Shown: positions 36,799 to 46,245, counted from the first letter of the stretch. The stretch is DNA of 64,000 nt from Planctomycetota bacterium (GCA_002748355.1 PDSF01000008.1:1-64000); one strand, 5' to 3'. The notes: generated from the letters alone by a model not told the origin. Program-made: numbers and translations.

Positions 36799-37103
36799 TC
36801 GGCTCTCTGTGACTCTGGCTCTGTGGCTCGGGGGCGCTGGCTCGGGACTGGGGCAGCGATCCTTACGATGGAGAAGATGCCTGCCGGATACCACCGGAGA
36901 ATCCTCGCTGTGGGCCTCCTTCGCCGCAGGCGAATGGCGAGCGCAACTAACGGGTCATTGCTGAATCTGGCGCTTTCGCTATCCTCCTTCGCCGATATTC
37001 CCGGGATCACTGTCTCCTAGACCGCCGTCTCCTAGATCACTGTCCCCTGCTTTTTGGCTGCGCCGCGATTCGTTGCCACTTACTCCTTCGCGAAGGCCGC
37101 GCC
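36799..37103. other. Divergent spacer before the DEAD-box gene
   Basis: These 305 bases separate the LOG remnant from the helicase gene. I see no gene. A 15-bp period imperfect repeat lies at 37006-37050 (see its own entry). The helicase promoter and any cold-shock leader should be in the last 100 bases. Confidence 0.5.
37006..37050. repeat. Three imperfect 15-bp tandem repeats upstream of the DEAD-box gene
   Basis: ATCACTGTCTCCTAG (37006-37020), ACCGCCGTCTCCTAG (37021-37035) and ATCACTGTCCCCTGC (37036-37050) are head-to-tail copies. They start about 100 bases before the helicase start codon and could be binding sites or simple duplication. Confidence 0.85.
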
Positions 37104-38909
37104 ATGACCAGGCTCCCTAACGATTCCGATTCCGCACCGGAGAGTGGATTCTCCTCTCTCGGGCTCTCCCCCCGGCTCTTGAAGGCTCTCGAGTCCAAGG
37201 GCTACACCCAGCCTTCGCCTATCCAGGCGCAGGCGATCCCGGTGCTGCTCTCCGGCCGCGACCTCGTGGGTCAGGCGCAGACCGGCACCGGCAAGACCGC
37301 CGCCTTTGCCCTGCCGCTACTGCAGAAGCTGGATAAGGACATGGCCCGAGGCGACCGTCGCCCCCGTGCCCTGGTCCTGGCGCCGACGCGGGAGCTCGCG
37401 GTGCAGGTCTGCCAGGCGACCGAGGGCTATGCCGGTGAGGGCTCGGGGCTGTCCTTCGTCACCGTCTATGGCGGGGCGCCGATCTTCACCCAGCTCAAGG
37501 CGCTGCGGCGTGGAGCCCAGGTCGTCGTTGGCACCCCCGGCCGAATCATGGACTGCATCCGCCGCGATGCCCTTGACTTGAGCGGCATCGAGACCGTGGT
37601 CCTCGACGAGGCCGACGAGATGCTGCGCATGGGCTTTATCGAGGATGTCGAGTGGATCCTCTCGCACACCCCGGCCTCGCGGCAGACGGCCTTGTTCTCG
37701 GCGACGATGCCGGAAGAGATCCGCCGCGTTGCCCAGCAGTATCTGAACTCGCCCGAGCACGTCTCGGTCAAGGCGCAGACGCGGACGGTGCAAAAGATCG
37801 AGCAGCGCTGCTTAATCGTACCGCATCGCCAGAAGCTCACGGCGCTCTGCCGCATCCTCGAGGCCGAGGCCAGCGACGCGGTGCTGATCTTCGCACGCAC
37901 TCGTTCGAACTGTAATGACCTGACCGAGCAGCTGCAGGAGCGCGGTTTTACCTGCTCGGCTTTGCATGGCGATGTCAGCCAAAACCAGCGCGAGGACATC
38001 GTGCGCGGGATGAAGAGCCGTCGCATCAAGATCGTCGTCGCCACCGATGTCGCCGCCCGCGGGCTGGATGTGGACACGATCTCGCACGTCATCAACTACG
38101 ACATGCCGACCGATGCCGAGACCTTCGTCCACCGCATCGGCCGCACCGGCCGCGCTGGCCGCACCGGCGTCACCCTGCTCCTGCTCACCCCCAAAGAGCG
38201 GCGCAGCCTGCGCGCGATCGAGCGTTTTACCGGGCAGCGCATGGAGGAGATCCAGGTCCCGAGCAACGCCGAAATCGCCCAGTGTCGGCAGCGGCAGCTG
38301 CGAGCGCGCATTGCCGAGATCGCCAAGGAGTCAAAGGAGAGCGGCGAGGACCTGGGACCCTATCGCCAGCTGGTGACCGAGCTGCTTGCGAACGATGCTC
38401 AGGATCTGGGGCCGGTCGAACTGGCCGCGGTCCTGGCTCGGCTCGCCGCCGACAACAAGCCGCTGGTCTTCGACGAACCAGAATGGGAGCGTCATTCGGG
38501 CAAGGACCCTCGGGACGGCGACCGCAACTTCGTGCGGCTCTACGTCTCAGCCGGCTATAGCTCGGGCCTGCGTCCCGGCCAGCTGGTGGCCGCCATCGCC
38601 AACTCAGCCAATATCCCGGGCAAGGCGATCGGCGCCATCGACATCCGCGAGAACGCGAGCTTCTTCGACCTCGACGAACGCTTTCAAGACCAGCTGCGCG
38701 ACAACGTGCACCGCATCCAAATCCGAGGACGCAGCGTCGATATCCAGCCAGCGCGGCCCTACTCCGACAAGCGCGAAGGCAAGCGCCGCTCACACGGGCC
38801 CCGTCCCCACGTCCACCGAGCACATCCGCGCCCGCGCCCAGGCAAAGGCGCACGCCCCTACGGCGGCCGCCCCAAACCAGGCTCCCGCAACCCCAATTCC
38901 TGGCGCTGA
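37104..38909 (+). CDS. DEAD-box ATP-dependent RNA helicase with DbpA-type RNA-binding domain
   Basis: The 601-residue protein contains all helicase motifs in order: Q motif region YTQPSPIQAQAIPVL, motif I AQTGTGKT, Ia PTRELA, TPGR, motif II DEAD, motif III SAT, then ARTRSN, motif V ATDVAARGLDV and VI HRIGRTGRAGRTG. Residues about 470-555 (NFVRLYVSAGYSSGLRPGQL) form the DbpA/CsdA-type RNA-binding domain, and the last 45 residues are a basic Arg/His/Gly/Pro tail. This is the CsdA/DeaD arrangement, acting in ribosome assembly and mRNA unwinding. The N-terminal 20 residues are a Ser/Pro-rich extension. Confidence 0.95.
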   Translation: MTRLPNDSDSAPESGFSSLGLSPRLLKALESKGYTQPSPIQAQAIPVLLSGRDLVGQAQTGTGKTAAFALPLLQKLDKDMARGDRRPRALVLAPTRELAVQVCQATEGYAGEGSGLSFVTVYGGAPIFTQLKALRRGAQVVVGTPGRIMDCIRRDALDLSGIETVVLDEADEMLRMGFIEDVEWILSHTPASRQTALFSATMPEEIRRVAQQYLNSPEHVSVKAQTRTVQKIEQRCLIVPHRQKLTALCRILEAEASDAVLIFARTRSNCNDLTEQLQERGFTCSALHGDVSQNQREDIVRGMKSRRIKIVVATDVAARGLDVDTISHVINYDMPTDAETFVHRIGRTGRAGRTGVTLLLLTPKERRSLRAIERFTGQRMEEIQVPSNAEIAQCRQRQLRARIAEIAKESKESGEDLGPYRQLVTELLANDAQDLGPVELAAVLARLAADNKPLVFDEPEWERHSGKDPRDGDRNFVRLYVSAGYSSGLRPGQLVAAIANSANIPGKAIGAIDIRENASFFDLDERFQDQLRDNVHRIQIRGRSVDIQPARPYSDKREGKRRSHGPRPHVHRAHPRPRPGKGARPYGGRPKPGSRNPNSWR

Positions 38910-39046
38910 CTTGCCTGGCCTAGAGCTTTCGATCGAAGCTTTGGCAGCCCCGACACTGCGTGCCCAAGCTCGCCCATTGCCCGTCAGCAAGCGATGGCCC
39001 GCCCCCATGTGAGCCGCGAGTTCGCTTGCAAGCGCCGCTAGCAGAT

Positions 39047-39219
39047 CTAGGCCTTGGTGCGGGCGCGGCTCTGCTCGTCGTCTTCGATTGGCTCGCCGTC
39101 GTGGTCTCCGCCGGGGGGGAGGCCGCGCTTCTTCAAGTCGCGGCGGAGGCGCAGGATGATCCGGAGGAGGATGCTCTCGAGGAACTTCGGGGTGGGGCGA
39201 ATCGGAAAGGGGCTGCCAC
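39047..39219 (-). pseudogene. Small conserved-looking protein gene with an apparent frameshift
   Basis: On the minus strand a GTG at 39219 follows a strong AGGAGGAGGG site by seven bases and reads VAAPFRF. One base further, in another frame, the sequence reads PFPIRPTPKFLESILLRIIL, then RLRRDLKKRGLPPGGDHDGE and an acidic tail to a TAG at 39047-39049. Adding one C in the CCCC run near 39209 would join these into a 57-residue protein with the N-terminus MAAPFPIRPTPKF. The strong ribosome site and the coherent second frame suggest a real small gene with either a true frameshift or a sequencing error in the C run. The function is unknown. The remaining stretch 38910-39046 shows no gene. Confidence 0.4.
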
Positions 39220-39434
39220 GTGGTTTCCCTCCTCCTGCTGGATGAGCGGGGATCTAAGAGGGCAGGCACCGAGCCGTACGCGAGCCGGGAACTATCTGGG
39301 TCCTAATGTCGCGAGATCAGTCGCCGCGGGGTATCCCAATGCCCTCGTCTATAAACGTCCCGGACCGGGGCCGATTGGTGCTCCCCTGCAAGAACCGTAT
39401 CGACATGGAGCAATTCTCCTGTAAATTCCGATGC

Positions 39435-40697
39435 ATGGATGTTGGATTTGACAGATTTCGGGCTCTGCAGGCACGGCTGCCGGCAGATGAGTCGCGGCGG
39501 CTCGTCGTTCTGACGGGCGCGCGGCAGACGGGCAAGACCACGCTCGCGAAACGCCTGTATTCGGAGCTGCGCTACCTCAACTTCGACGACCTGGAGCTGC
39601 GCCACTTCACTCGCAGCATTGGCGCGAGCGCTTGGCCTGAGCAGGTCGGGCCCGCCATCTTGGACGAGGCGCAGAAGGAGCCGGGTGTCTTCGACAAGGT
39701 CAAGCACGCCTTCGACTCAGGAAAGCTCGACTTCAGCCTCCTGCTCGGCTCGTCACGGATCCTGCTCATGGATCAGGTTCGAGAAAGCCTCGCGGGCCGA
39801 GCATTCGTCTTCGATCTCTGGCCGCTCATGCCCCATGAGTTGCGGAGTGCCTGGGGAGAGCGGCCTGCACGCACGCTCTTCGACCGCTTGCTGGACCAGG
39901 GGGAGGATGCTCTCAAAGTGTTGAGCCAAGCTCCCGGGCGCCTGCTTCCCGATGAGGATCATGAGCTGCGCAGTGCATGGCAGCACGTGCACGATTGGGG
40001 GGGGATGCCCGAATTGCTTCGGCTCGACGAGAACAGTCGCAAGGAGTGGCTGCGCTCTTATCTGCAGACCTTCCTTCAGCGGGATCTCTCGGATCTTGCG
40101 CGGCTCGCCGACCTAGAGCCCTTCTTTCAGCTACAACGGCTCTGCATGTTGCGCAGCGGCTGCCTGCTCTCCTTCGCGCGATTGGGGCGAGACGCCGGCG
40201 TGTCCGCACGCACGGCCAAGCAGTATCTCGAATACCTGCGCATGAGCTATCAGGTGCTGCTCCTTCCGCCCTACTCGCGCAATCTGACCAGCCGAACGGT
40301 CAAGTCGCCCAAGCTCATTTGGCTGGATGCCGGAATCCGCCGCCAGGGCACGGGCCAATGGGGCGAGCTTGCAGGAGAACACTTCGAGTCGGTCGTTATC
40401 TCCGAAGCATGGAAGTGGGTCTCGACAGCCGGGCTCGATATCCAACTGAGCTATTACCGAACGAGTTCCGGGCTGGAAGTCGATCTGCTCGCCGAAGGCC
40501 ACGCCGGAGTTGTCGCCTTCGAAATCAAGCAACGGCGAGAGCCGGCGAGCAAAGACCTCAGGGGATTGCGGGCACTGGCCAAGGCACTGGGTCAAGAGTT
40601 CCGCGCCGGCATCGTCGTCTACGACGGCAAAGAGATCTGCCGCATGGATAAAGATCTCCCGCTCTTTGCGGTTCCCGCACATCGGCTTTTCGCGTAG
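39435..40697 (+). CDS. AAA_14/DUF4143-type ATPase
   Basis: The 420-residue protein has a P-loop GARQTGKTTLAKRLYSEL, Walker B AILDEAQKEPG and the sensor-like LLLGSSRILLMDQVRESLAG, all typical of the archaeal-bacterial ATPase family AAA_14. The C-terminal half is DUF4143, a restriction-endonuclease-like fold: VDLLAEGHAGVVAFEIKQRR carries the D-x(n)-E-x-K nuclease residues. A helical segment with YLQTFLQRDLSDLARL lies between. These ATPases are common in mobile or defensive contexts but their role is unknown. The start at 39435 (MDVGFDRF) is chosen for domain fit; 39405 would add ten residues. It is followed at once by transposase and sulfatase fragments. Confidence 0.82.
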   Translation: MDVGFDRFRALQARLPADESRRLVVLTGARQTGKTTLAKRLYSELRYLNFDDLELRHFTRSIGASAWPEQVGPAILDEAQKEPGVFDKVKHAFDSGKLDFSLLLGSSRILLMDQVRESLAGRAFVFDLWPLMPHELRSAWGERPARTLFDRLLDQGEDALKVLSQAPGRLLPDEDHELRSAWQHVHDWGGMPELLRLDENSRKEWLRSYLQTFLQRDLSDLARLADLEPFFQLQRLCMLRSGCLLSFARLGRDAGVSARTAKQYLEYLRMSYQVLLLPPYSRNLTSRTVKSPKLIWLDAGIRRQGTGQWGELAGEHFESVVISEAWKWVSTAGLDIQLSYYRTSSGLEVDLLAEGHAGVVAFEIKQRREPASKDLRGLRALAKALGQEFRAGIVVYDGKEICRMDKDLPLFAVPAHRLFA

Positions 40698-40699
40698 CC

Positions 40700-40902
40700 T
40701 GCATCGCTCACCAAGCCACAGCACTCGCCCTTTCAGCCCCGCAGAGAGCGCGACCCAGATCTCGCGAGCGCTGATCTTGACGACAGCTCCGATTTTGAGG
40801 AGTCGAAGTCGTAATGTGTCACACTGTGCCCGCCGCATATCGCTTTGATAAAGACCAAGTCGTCGCAGGTGCTCAAGCAGTGCATAGGCGAAGGTGGAGA
40901 AG
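40700..40902 (-). pseudogene. IS1380-family transposase, C-terminal fragment
   Basis: On the minus strand the sequence encodes YFSTFAYALLEHLRRLG, then RRAQCDTLRLRLLKIGAVVK and ISAREIWVALSAGL, the conserved C-terminus of IS1380-type DDE transposases. The native stop is gone; the frame runs on into the antisense of the ATPase gene. The N-terminal four-fifths of the transposase are absent. The fragment abuts the sulfatase fragment at about 40895. Confidence 0.8.
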
Positions 40903-41120
40903 TATCACGGCAAGGACATCTTCTTGACCGAAGCTTTGACTCGCGAGATGAGCGCAGCGATCGGCGACGCCGTGGCGGGTAAGAAGCCCTTCTTTGCCTA
41001 CATGGCGCATTGCGCGGTGCAGGCGCGCCCTTTGAGGTCGATGAGCGCTTTCGTTCGCAGTATCCCGGCCTCAAGGGCAAGGCGCTGGCCTTCGCCACCA
41101 TGGTCCAAGGTATGGACAAG
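40894..41120 (+). pseudogene. Sulfatase internal fragment, frameshifted
   Basis: The plus strand reads EKYHGKDIFLTEALTREMS and GKKPFFAYMAHCAVQA, then, after a frameshift near 41020, PFEVDERFRSQYPGLKGKAL and AFATMVQGMDKSL. These are consecutive blocks from the middle of planctomycete-type arylsulfatases. The catalytic Cys region, the C-terminal half and the start are missing. The 200-base stretch 41121-41332 that follows shows no gene and includes the promoter of the next gene. Confidence 0.75.
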
Positions 41121-41332
41121 TCGCTGGACCCTCCGCGCTCTTCGCACGCTGCGGTGGGGTGATCGGTCGGCGGCGGCGGGGCCTATGGGCAGGGATGATG
41201 GCGCGGCGCCGCGGGGAGGCTGAGGCGAGGACGAGCTGTGGCTACGCACGAGTTCGGGTCGGCAAAAAAGCTCTTTGGGTCTAGGCTTGGGCCTATCGTT
41301 CTTCCCTTGCCCTGTCACCCCAGGACTCTTCC

Positions 41333-44300
41333 ATGTCTAGGATCCTCTCCCGCTCCTTCCTCGGTCGCTGCGTCCTGTCCCTGCTCGCGCTGGCGCCCCT
41401 GGCTTTTGCCCAGCAGATCCGCTTGATCACGGATCTGCGCGGCCCGAGCAGCATGCTGCCGGGGACCGCTAGCGCTCAGCTCTCCGGCTTTCGCAAGCCT
41501 GGCCAATACGGAGTTACCGGGCTGAGCCCTTTTGCTGGCGGGCTCTTTGGGTACGCCAAGCTCAAAGGGACGGCGCAGCTGGTCCGCATCGACGCCAAAA
41601 CCGGGGCCTACCAAACCCTAGGGGTGCACGCGCGTGACAGCTTGGACTCGGGCACGGTCGTCGGTTCGCGCCTCTTTTTCTTCGCGGATCTGCTGGGGCT
41701 GGGCAAGCAGCTTTTCGTCAGCGATGGCACGGCTGCGGGGACGAAGCGCGTCGGCGATTTCGCAGCCAAGCTCCATTATCCGCGTTATCGCGATCCCGCC
41801 GCTGTCGGCGGCAAGCTGCTCTTTGTCGTTAGCGCCACTGGCACCGGCGACGAGATCTACGTCTCCGACGGCACGCTCGCGGGCACCAAGCCTCTGCAGA
41901 GTCGGCCAGGCCAGCTCTTCCATAATCCAAGAAGCCTGCTTTCTAGTGCGGATCAGCGTTGGGTCGTCTTTAGCGCTACGAAGAGTTCCTATCCCTATGA
42001 CCCGGATCTGTGGATTACCGACGGGACGCTGAGCGGGACGCGCATGCTCTTCGATGCCAAACCGGGATACGGGGCGGTCATTCCGCATTGCCGACTAGGC
42101 AAGAAGATTATCTTCCAAGCGAGAGACAGCAAAGCGGGCGCTCTGTGGAGTACGGATGGGACCAAGGCGGGCACGCAGCGCCTCTCCTCGAGCACAGGTC
42201 CCGTCCTCAGTGGCGCCTCGGAGTTCTACGTCGATGAGTCGGCCGGCAAGGCCTACTTCAGCGGCTCGACCGGCACCTATGGATCCGAACCCTGGGTGAC
42301 CGACGGCACGCTCGCGGGGACCCGGCTCTTCGCCGACGTGGCGAACGGCTTCCGTTCGAGCTCTCCCAGGCATCTGCTCTTTGCGCACGGCAAGCTTTGG
42401 TTCCAGGGCGAGGTGCAGGCGGGAGCGGAACTCTATGTCAGCGACGGCACGGCGCAGGGCACGAAGATGCTGCGCGATATCGCTGCCGGAGTGAGCAGCT
42501 CGATCCCCTCGGAGCTGGTCCCGATTGACGGCGGCCGAATCCTCTTTCGGGCCCAAACCCGGAGCTCGGGCTCGGAGCTCTATGTCAGCGATGGCACGAC
42601 GCAGGGCACGAAGATGGTCAAGGAGCTGTGGCCCGGCAGGACGAACGGCTGCCTTGGCGGGCTCTATTCCCTCGGGAAGCAGGCGGTTTTCATCGGTAAT
42701 GACCAGAAGGATGGGCAGGAACTCTGGATCAGTGACGGCAGCGCGGCCGGCACGCGTTTGTATGCCAATGTGAATCAGGTGCCCCGGACGCGCTCCTTGG
42801 GTTCGCGGCCTTCGAACTTCGCCCGCTTTGGGCGCTACACCGTCTTCAACGCAGACGATGGGGTGCATGGTCGCTGGCTTTGGATCAGCGACGGGACCGC
42901 GCAAGGGACCCGGCTGCTCGGCGACCCGAAGAAGAAGAAGGGGCCGAGCGACCCGGCTGATTTCTGCGTGCTCGGCGATCAGCTGCTCTTCTCGGCGAGG
43001 ACGAACTACCGTCGTCAGCTCTGGATCAGCGACGGAACGAGCCGTGGCACGCGCCCGCTCCGTGTTTCGCAGCACTCCTACTACGGCTTGGATCCCAAGG
43101 ACCTGACCCGGGTCGGCAATCGCGTCTACTTCAGCGCGGATGACGGCGTGCACGGCCGGGAGATTTGGGTCAGCGATGGCACGGCGAAGGGGACACGGCT
43201 GGCCATAGATCTGGTGAAGGGCGCGGCCTCGTCGCAGCCCAAGCATTTCTTCGAGTTCAACGGGGAGCTTGGCTTCGTCGCCGAATCCCGCGGGCCGAGG
43301 TATCCCTACGGGATCGAGCCGATGCTCAGCGACGGGACCTTGGCCGGCACCAGGATTCTCTGCGATATCGAACCCGGTGGGTTGAGTTCCAGGGTCCAGG
43401 ACGTGGAGGTCGGCGGCGGCCGGGTCTGGCTACTGGCCCACACCCTGCTGCAAGGCTTGGAGATCTGGGTCAGCGATGGGACGCCCGCGGGCACGAAATG
43501 CATCGACCTCGATTCCGGCCCCAGCTACCGCAATAAGTCGCAGCTTCGCTTCCTGGGCGGCAAGCTCTACTTCGCTCAGTTTGTGGGCAGCAATACCAAT
43601 GATCCCGAAGAGATCTGGGTGAGCGATGGGACCCTCGCCGGCACGAAGAAATACGCCGACTTCCCGGACACGACGCGCAGCTACTCTCCACGCAACTTCA
43701 CGGTTCTCGGCTCGCGGCATCTGCTGATGACGGCGCTCGACTATGAGCACGGCAAGGAGTTCTGGCGTTTGGACGGAAAGCGTCCCCAGGCGCTCTTTGC
43801 CGAGACCGGGCCAGCGGGACAGAGTGCTTGGCCCTCCAATGGTTTCCAAGGTCTGGAGCCTGCCAAGCAGCCCTTTTGCCTGAGCCGCGATGGGCTCGTC
43901 TTTGCAGGGAGCTGGTACGATCCGCAGAAGACGATTGGGGCGCTTGGCTCTGAGCCCTGGCTGCTGAGCTATGGGGCGATGTCCTTGGCCGAAGGCTTCG
44001 GCTACGCCGCGCCGGGCCAAGCCTTGCCGACGCTCGCCAGCACGGACCCGGTCCTGGGCCAGCAGGTCACGCTCTCGGGCAAGCATGCGCCGAAGACCAG
44101 CCCCGCCGCCGTGCTCTTGCTCGGGGTGCCGCACGCTACGCAGCTGCGCCTGGCGCCCGAGGCCTTCAGCCTGGTCGATCTGAAGGGCTTTTGGTGGATC
44201 GAATCGGCTTTCGTGCCGAGCGCTACTTGGCAGCGCAAGATCGCGCTGCCAAACGATCGGAGCCTCTCGGGATTGTCGCTGGCCCTACAGTGCTACTTCG

Positions 44301-44365
44301 CTGGCGTTGCGACGCCGTTGGGCATCGGCATGAGCAACGGCGTCTTCTGGCGACTCGGTCTCTGA
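41333..44365 (+). CDS. Large secreted ELWxxDGT-repeat protein
   Basis: The 1010-residue protein starts with a Sec signal peptide (SLLALAPLAFAQQ). From about residue 85 to 830 it contains about 14 copies of the ELWxxDGT repeat, spaced 45-65 residues, for example KQLFVSDGTAAGT, DLWITDGTLSGT, ELYVSDGTAQGT, EIWVSDGTAKGT and EIWVSDGTPAGT. The repeat probably forms beta-propeller blades. The last 110 residues contain ALPNDRSLSGLSLALQCYF and a C-terminal SNGVFWRLGL, the planctomycete export-associated module. Presumably it is a surface or extracellular adhesion protein. The ATG follows a TTCC-rich stretch and no clear Shine-Dalgarno site is seen. Confidence 0.88.
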   Translation: MSRILSRSFLGRCVLSLLALAPLAFAQQIRLITDLRGPSSMLPGTASAQLSGFRKPGQYGVTGLSPFAGGLFGYAKLKGTAQLVRIDAKTGAYQTLGVHARDSLDSGTVVGSRLFFFADLLGLGKQLFVSDGTAAGTKRVGDFAAKLHYPRYRDPAAVGGKLLFVVSATGTGDEIYVSDGTLAGTKPLQSRPGQLFHNPRSLLSSADQRWVVFSATKSSYPYDPDLWITDGTLSGTRMLFDAKPGYGAVIPHCRLGKKIIFQARDSKAGALWSTDGTKAGTQRLSSSTGPVLSGASEFYVDESAGKAYFSGSTGTYGSEPWVTDGTLAGTRLFADVANGFRSSSPRHLLFAHGKLWFQGEVQAGAELYVSDGTAQGTKMLRDIAAGVSSSIPSELVPIDGGRILFRAQTRSSGSELYVSDGTTQGTKMVKELWPGRTNGCLGGLYSLGKQAVFIGNDQKDGQELWISDGSAAGTRLYANVNQVPRTRSLGSRPSNFARFGRYTVFNADDGVHGRWLWISDGTAQGTRLLGDPKKKKGPSDPADFCVLGDQLLFSARTNYRRQLWISDGTSRGTRPLRVSQHSYYGLDPKDLTRVGNRVYFSADDGVHGREIWVSDGTAKGTRLAIDLVKGAASSQPKHFFEFNGELGFVAESRGPRYPYGIEPMLSDGTLAGTRILCDIEPGGLSSRVQDVEVGGGRVWLLAHTLLQGLEIWVSDGTPAGTKCIDLDSGPSYRNKSQLRFLGGKLYFAQFVGSNTNDPEEIWVSDGTLAGTKKYADFPDTTRSYSPRNFTVLGSRHLLMTALDYEHGKEFWRLDGKRPQALFAETGPAGQSAWPSNGFQGLEPAKQPFCLSRDGLVFAGSWYDPQKTIGALGSEPWLLSYGAMSLAEGFGYAAPGQALPTLASTDPVLGQQVTLSGKHAPKTSPAAVLLLGVPHATQLRLAPEAFSLVDLKGFWWIESAFVPSATWQRKIALPNDRSLSGLSLALQCYFAGVATPLGIGMSNGVFWRLGL

Positions 44366-44383
44366 GTCGCCAGAAGGCCTGGC

Positions 44384-46045
44384 TCAGCTCTTGGGCCAGA
44401 CGTGTAGCGGGGCGGGGTTGCTCACCGCTCGCAGCCCCTTCTGCGGATCGAGGACGATGGCCGCGTGGTCGAAGTGCCATTCGCCGAAGGTCTTGACCAG
44501 GCTGGGCGGGACCACGAACTTCGCCTTGGCCCGCCCCGAAGCATCGAGGATGCCGACCTGCTTGGCGATCAGCGAGCCGGGCGCGGCGAGGATCAGCTGC
44601 ATGTAAGCATCCAGCTGCAGCGGAATGAGCTGGCCGCCGATGCGCAGGCCCGGGCGAATGCCACTGGCGCTGCCGAGCAATAGATACGGGGTCCCCGCCA
44701 TTCCTTGGCCGAAGTCCATGCTGAGCTCGACGCCGCGAGAACTCACCGGGCGCAGATCGTTTTTCGAGGCGAGGAGGCTGGGCTTTTTGCTGCCCAATAC
44801 GAGGACACAGCCCTGATGGATTAGCGGGAAATCCGAGCGATAACTCAGGCCCAGGGCATAATCGCCGCGTTTGTCGCCGTCGATATCGCCCAACGAATCG
44901 AAGGAGAATGCCTCGGTCGGGCCCACGATGCCGGGCCACTCGTAGATCAGCTTGCCGTCCTTGCTCGAGAGCACCGCTAGGCGTCCGTCAAAGCTGCCGA
45001 TCAGGTCGTCGCGTCCGTCGCCATTCCAGTCGGCGACCAGCGCTAGGCCACAGCCGTGGCCGCTGTAGTTGTAGGGATTGGACTTGAACTCCCAGAGGAT
45101 CGAAGCGTCCTTGCCCGAGAGCATGCGCACGACGCCGAGCTGTGTGGAATTGTATTTGACCGAGGGGTCGCGCACGGCGATATCCGCGTGCCCATCGCCG
45201 TTGATGTCGCCCGGGGAAACGAAGCGACTGGCGAAGTCGCGGCTGCCTAGGCGGCCGGCTTTGAACTCGGCGATCAGCTTGCCGCTCCGGCCGGAGTAGA
45301 TAAGCAGACTGCCGCTCCGCGTGCCGCCGGAGTCCTGGTCTTGGACGCCATAGTCCATCTGGCCGTCGCCATTGACGTCGCCGACCGCGCCGATCGATTC
45401 GCCGAACGTGCCCGTCGTATCCCCCCACTGCTCCTGCAAGAGACTCAGGTCCTTGCCCGAGAGCAGCTGGACACGGCCTCGGCGACTCTTGCCGCCGATA
45501 GAGGTCGCAAGGCCAGTGGCCGAGAGGAGGAGTTCGGGGTGCCCGTCGCGATTGACGTCGGGGAAGGGGGCGCAGCCCCAGTCGTTGCCGATGAGTAAGG
45601 GCCAAACGAAGATGGTCTTCCAGGTCTTGCCGTCGAGCAGCCGCAGCTCCTCGGGCTGGAGCCTTCGGACGGCGAACTCGGCGAAGCCATCGCCATTGAG
45701 ATCGCCAGCGGGGTGGATCCGCCGTATGTCGCCGCTTTTGGGAGCGAAGCGGAAGCCCGGGATGACCGCTCCGGTGCGGCCGGAGTGCAGCTCGAGGAAG
45801 GGGGGCAGCAGGCTGTTGAACCGTACCCGGCTCAATACGATGAGATCGCCGACCCCGTCGCCATTGCGGTCTTCACAGCCGAGCAGGCTCTCGCCCAGGT
45901 GCTGGTTCTTGACCTTGCCATAGACGAGGAGGCGCTGGGTGTCGGCGACGCGGTGCTGGGCGGTGGACGTTGCCGTCAAGCTGGTGACGGCGACAAAGAA
46001 TAGGGCGGGGCCGAGGATGTTGAGGCGCGGTCTGGCCATGTGCAT
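44384..46045 (-). CDS. Secreted FG-GAP/integrin-alpha-like repeat protein
   Basis: The 553-residue protein starts MHMARPRLNILGPALFF, a signal peptide cleaved near TSTAQ; the ATG at 46045 has AGGAGA seven bases upstream. FG-GAP repeats with calcium-binding D-x-D/N-x-D-G loops follow: DRNGDGVGDLIV, DLNGDGFAEFAV, DVNGDGQMDYGV, DINGDGHADIAV, DWNGDGRDDLIG and DIDGDKRGDYAL, about seven blades, as in a beta-propeller. The C-terminal 115 residues start at LLLGSASGIRPGLR and are shared with the next two genes. It is convergent with the ELWxxDGT gene, with only 18 bases between stops. Confidence 0.88.
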   Translation of the reverse strand: MHMARPRLNILGPALFFVAVTSLTATSTAQHRVADTQRLLVYGKVKNQHLGESLLGCEDRNGDGVGDLIVLSRVRFNSLLPPFLELHSGRTGAVIPGFRFAPKSGDIRRIHPAGDLNGDGFAEFAVRRLQPEELRLLDGKTWKTIFVWPLLIGNDWGCAPFPDVNRDGHPELLLSATGLATSIGGKSRRGRVQLLSGKDLSLLQEQWGDTTGTFGESIGAVGDVNGDGQMDYGVQDQDSGGTRSGSLLIYSGRSGKLIAEFKAGRLGSRDFASRFVSPGDINGDGHADIAVRDPSVKYNSTQLGVVRMLSGKDASILWEFKSNPYNYSGHGCGLALVADWNGDGRDDLIGSFDGRLAVLSSKDGKLIYEWPGIVGPTEAFSFDSLGDIDGDKRGDYALGLSYRSDFPLIHQGCVLVLGSKKPSLLASKNDLRPVSSRGVELSMDFGQGMAGTPYLLLGSASGIRPGLRIGGQLIPLQLDAYMQLILAAPGSLIAKQVGILDASGRAKAKFVVPPSLVKTFGEWHFDHAAIVLDPQKGLRAVSNPAPLHVWPKS

Positions 46046-46245
46046 GGGGCTTCTCCTGGGCGTCGCGCAGAGCATGGGCCCTTGTCCGAGGAGGCCTTTT
46101 CCAACATGGCTCAAGGCTCGCGCGACTTATGGGACGAGCTGTTAGACTATGCGGCCATTCGAAGAGAGCCAATACGCCAAGCGCAAGGTCTTGGGCTCGC
46201 GGCGAAGCAGGAGCCCAGCGCTTTGCTTTCAGTGGAGAGTATCCC

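Noticed and set aside
38790..39269. Minus-strand open frame of 159 codons.
   Set aside because: Pro/Arg-rich and overlapping the helicase 3' end. The frame beside it that encodes KFLESILLRIIL is the more protein-like one and is reported as a possible small gene.
42095..43246. Minus-strand open frame of 383 codons inside the ELWxxDGT gene.
   Set aside because: The repeated DGT codons force an open antisense frame; no start, ribosome site or domain supports it.
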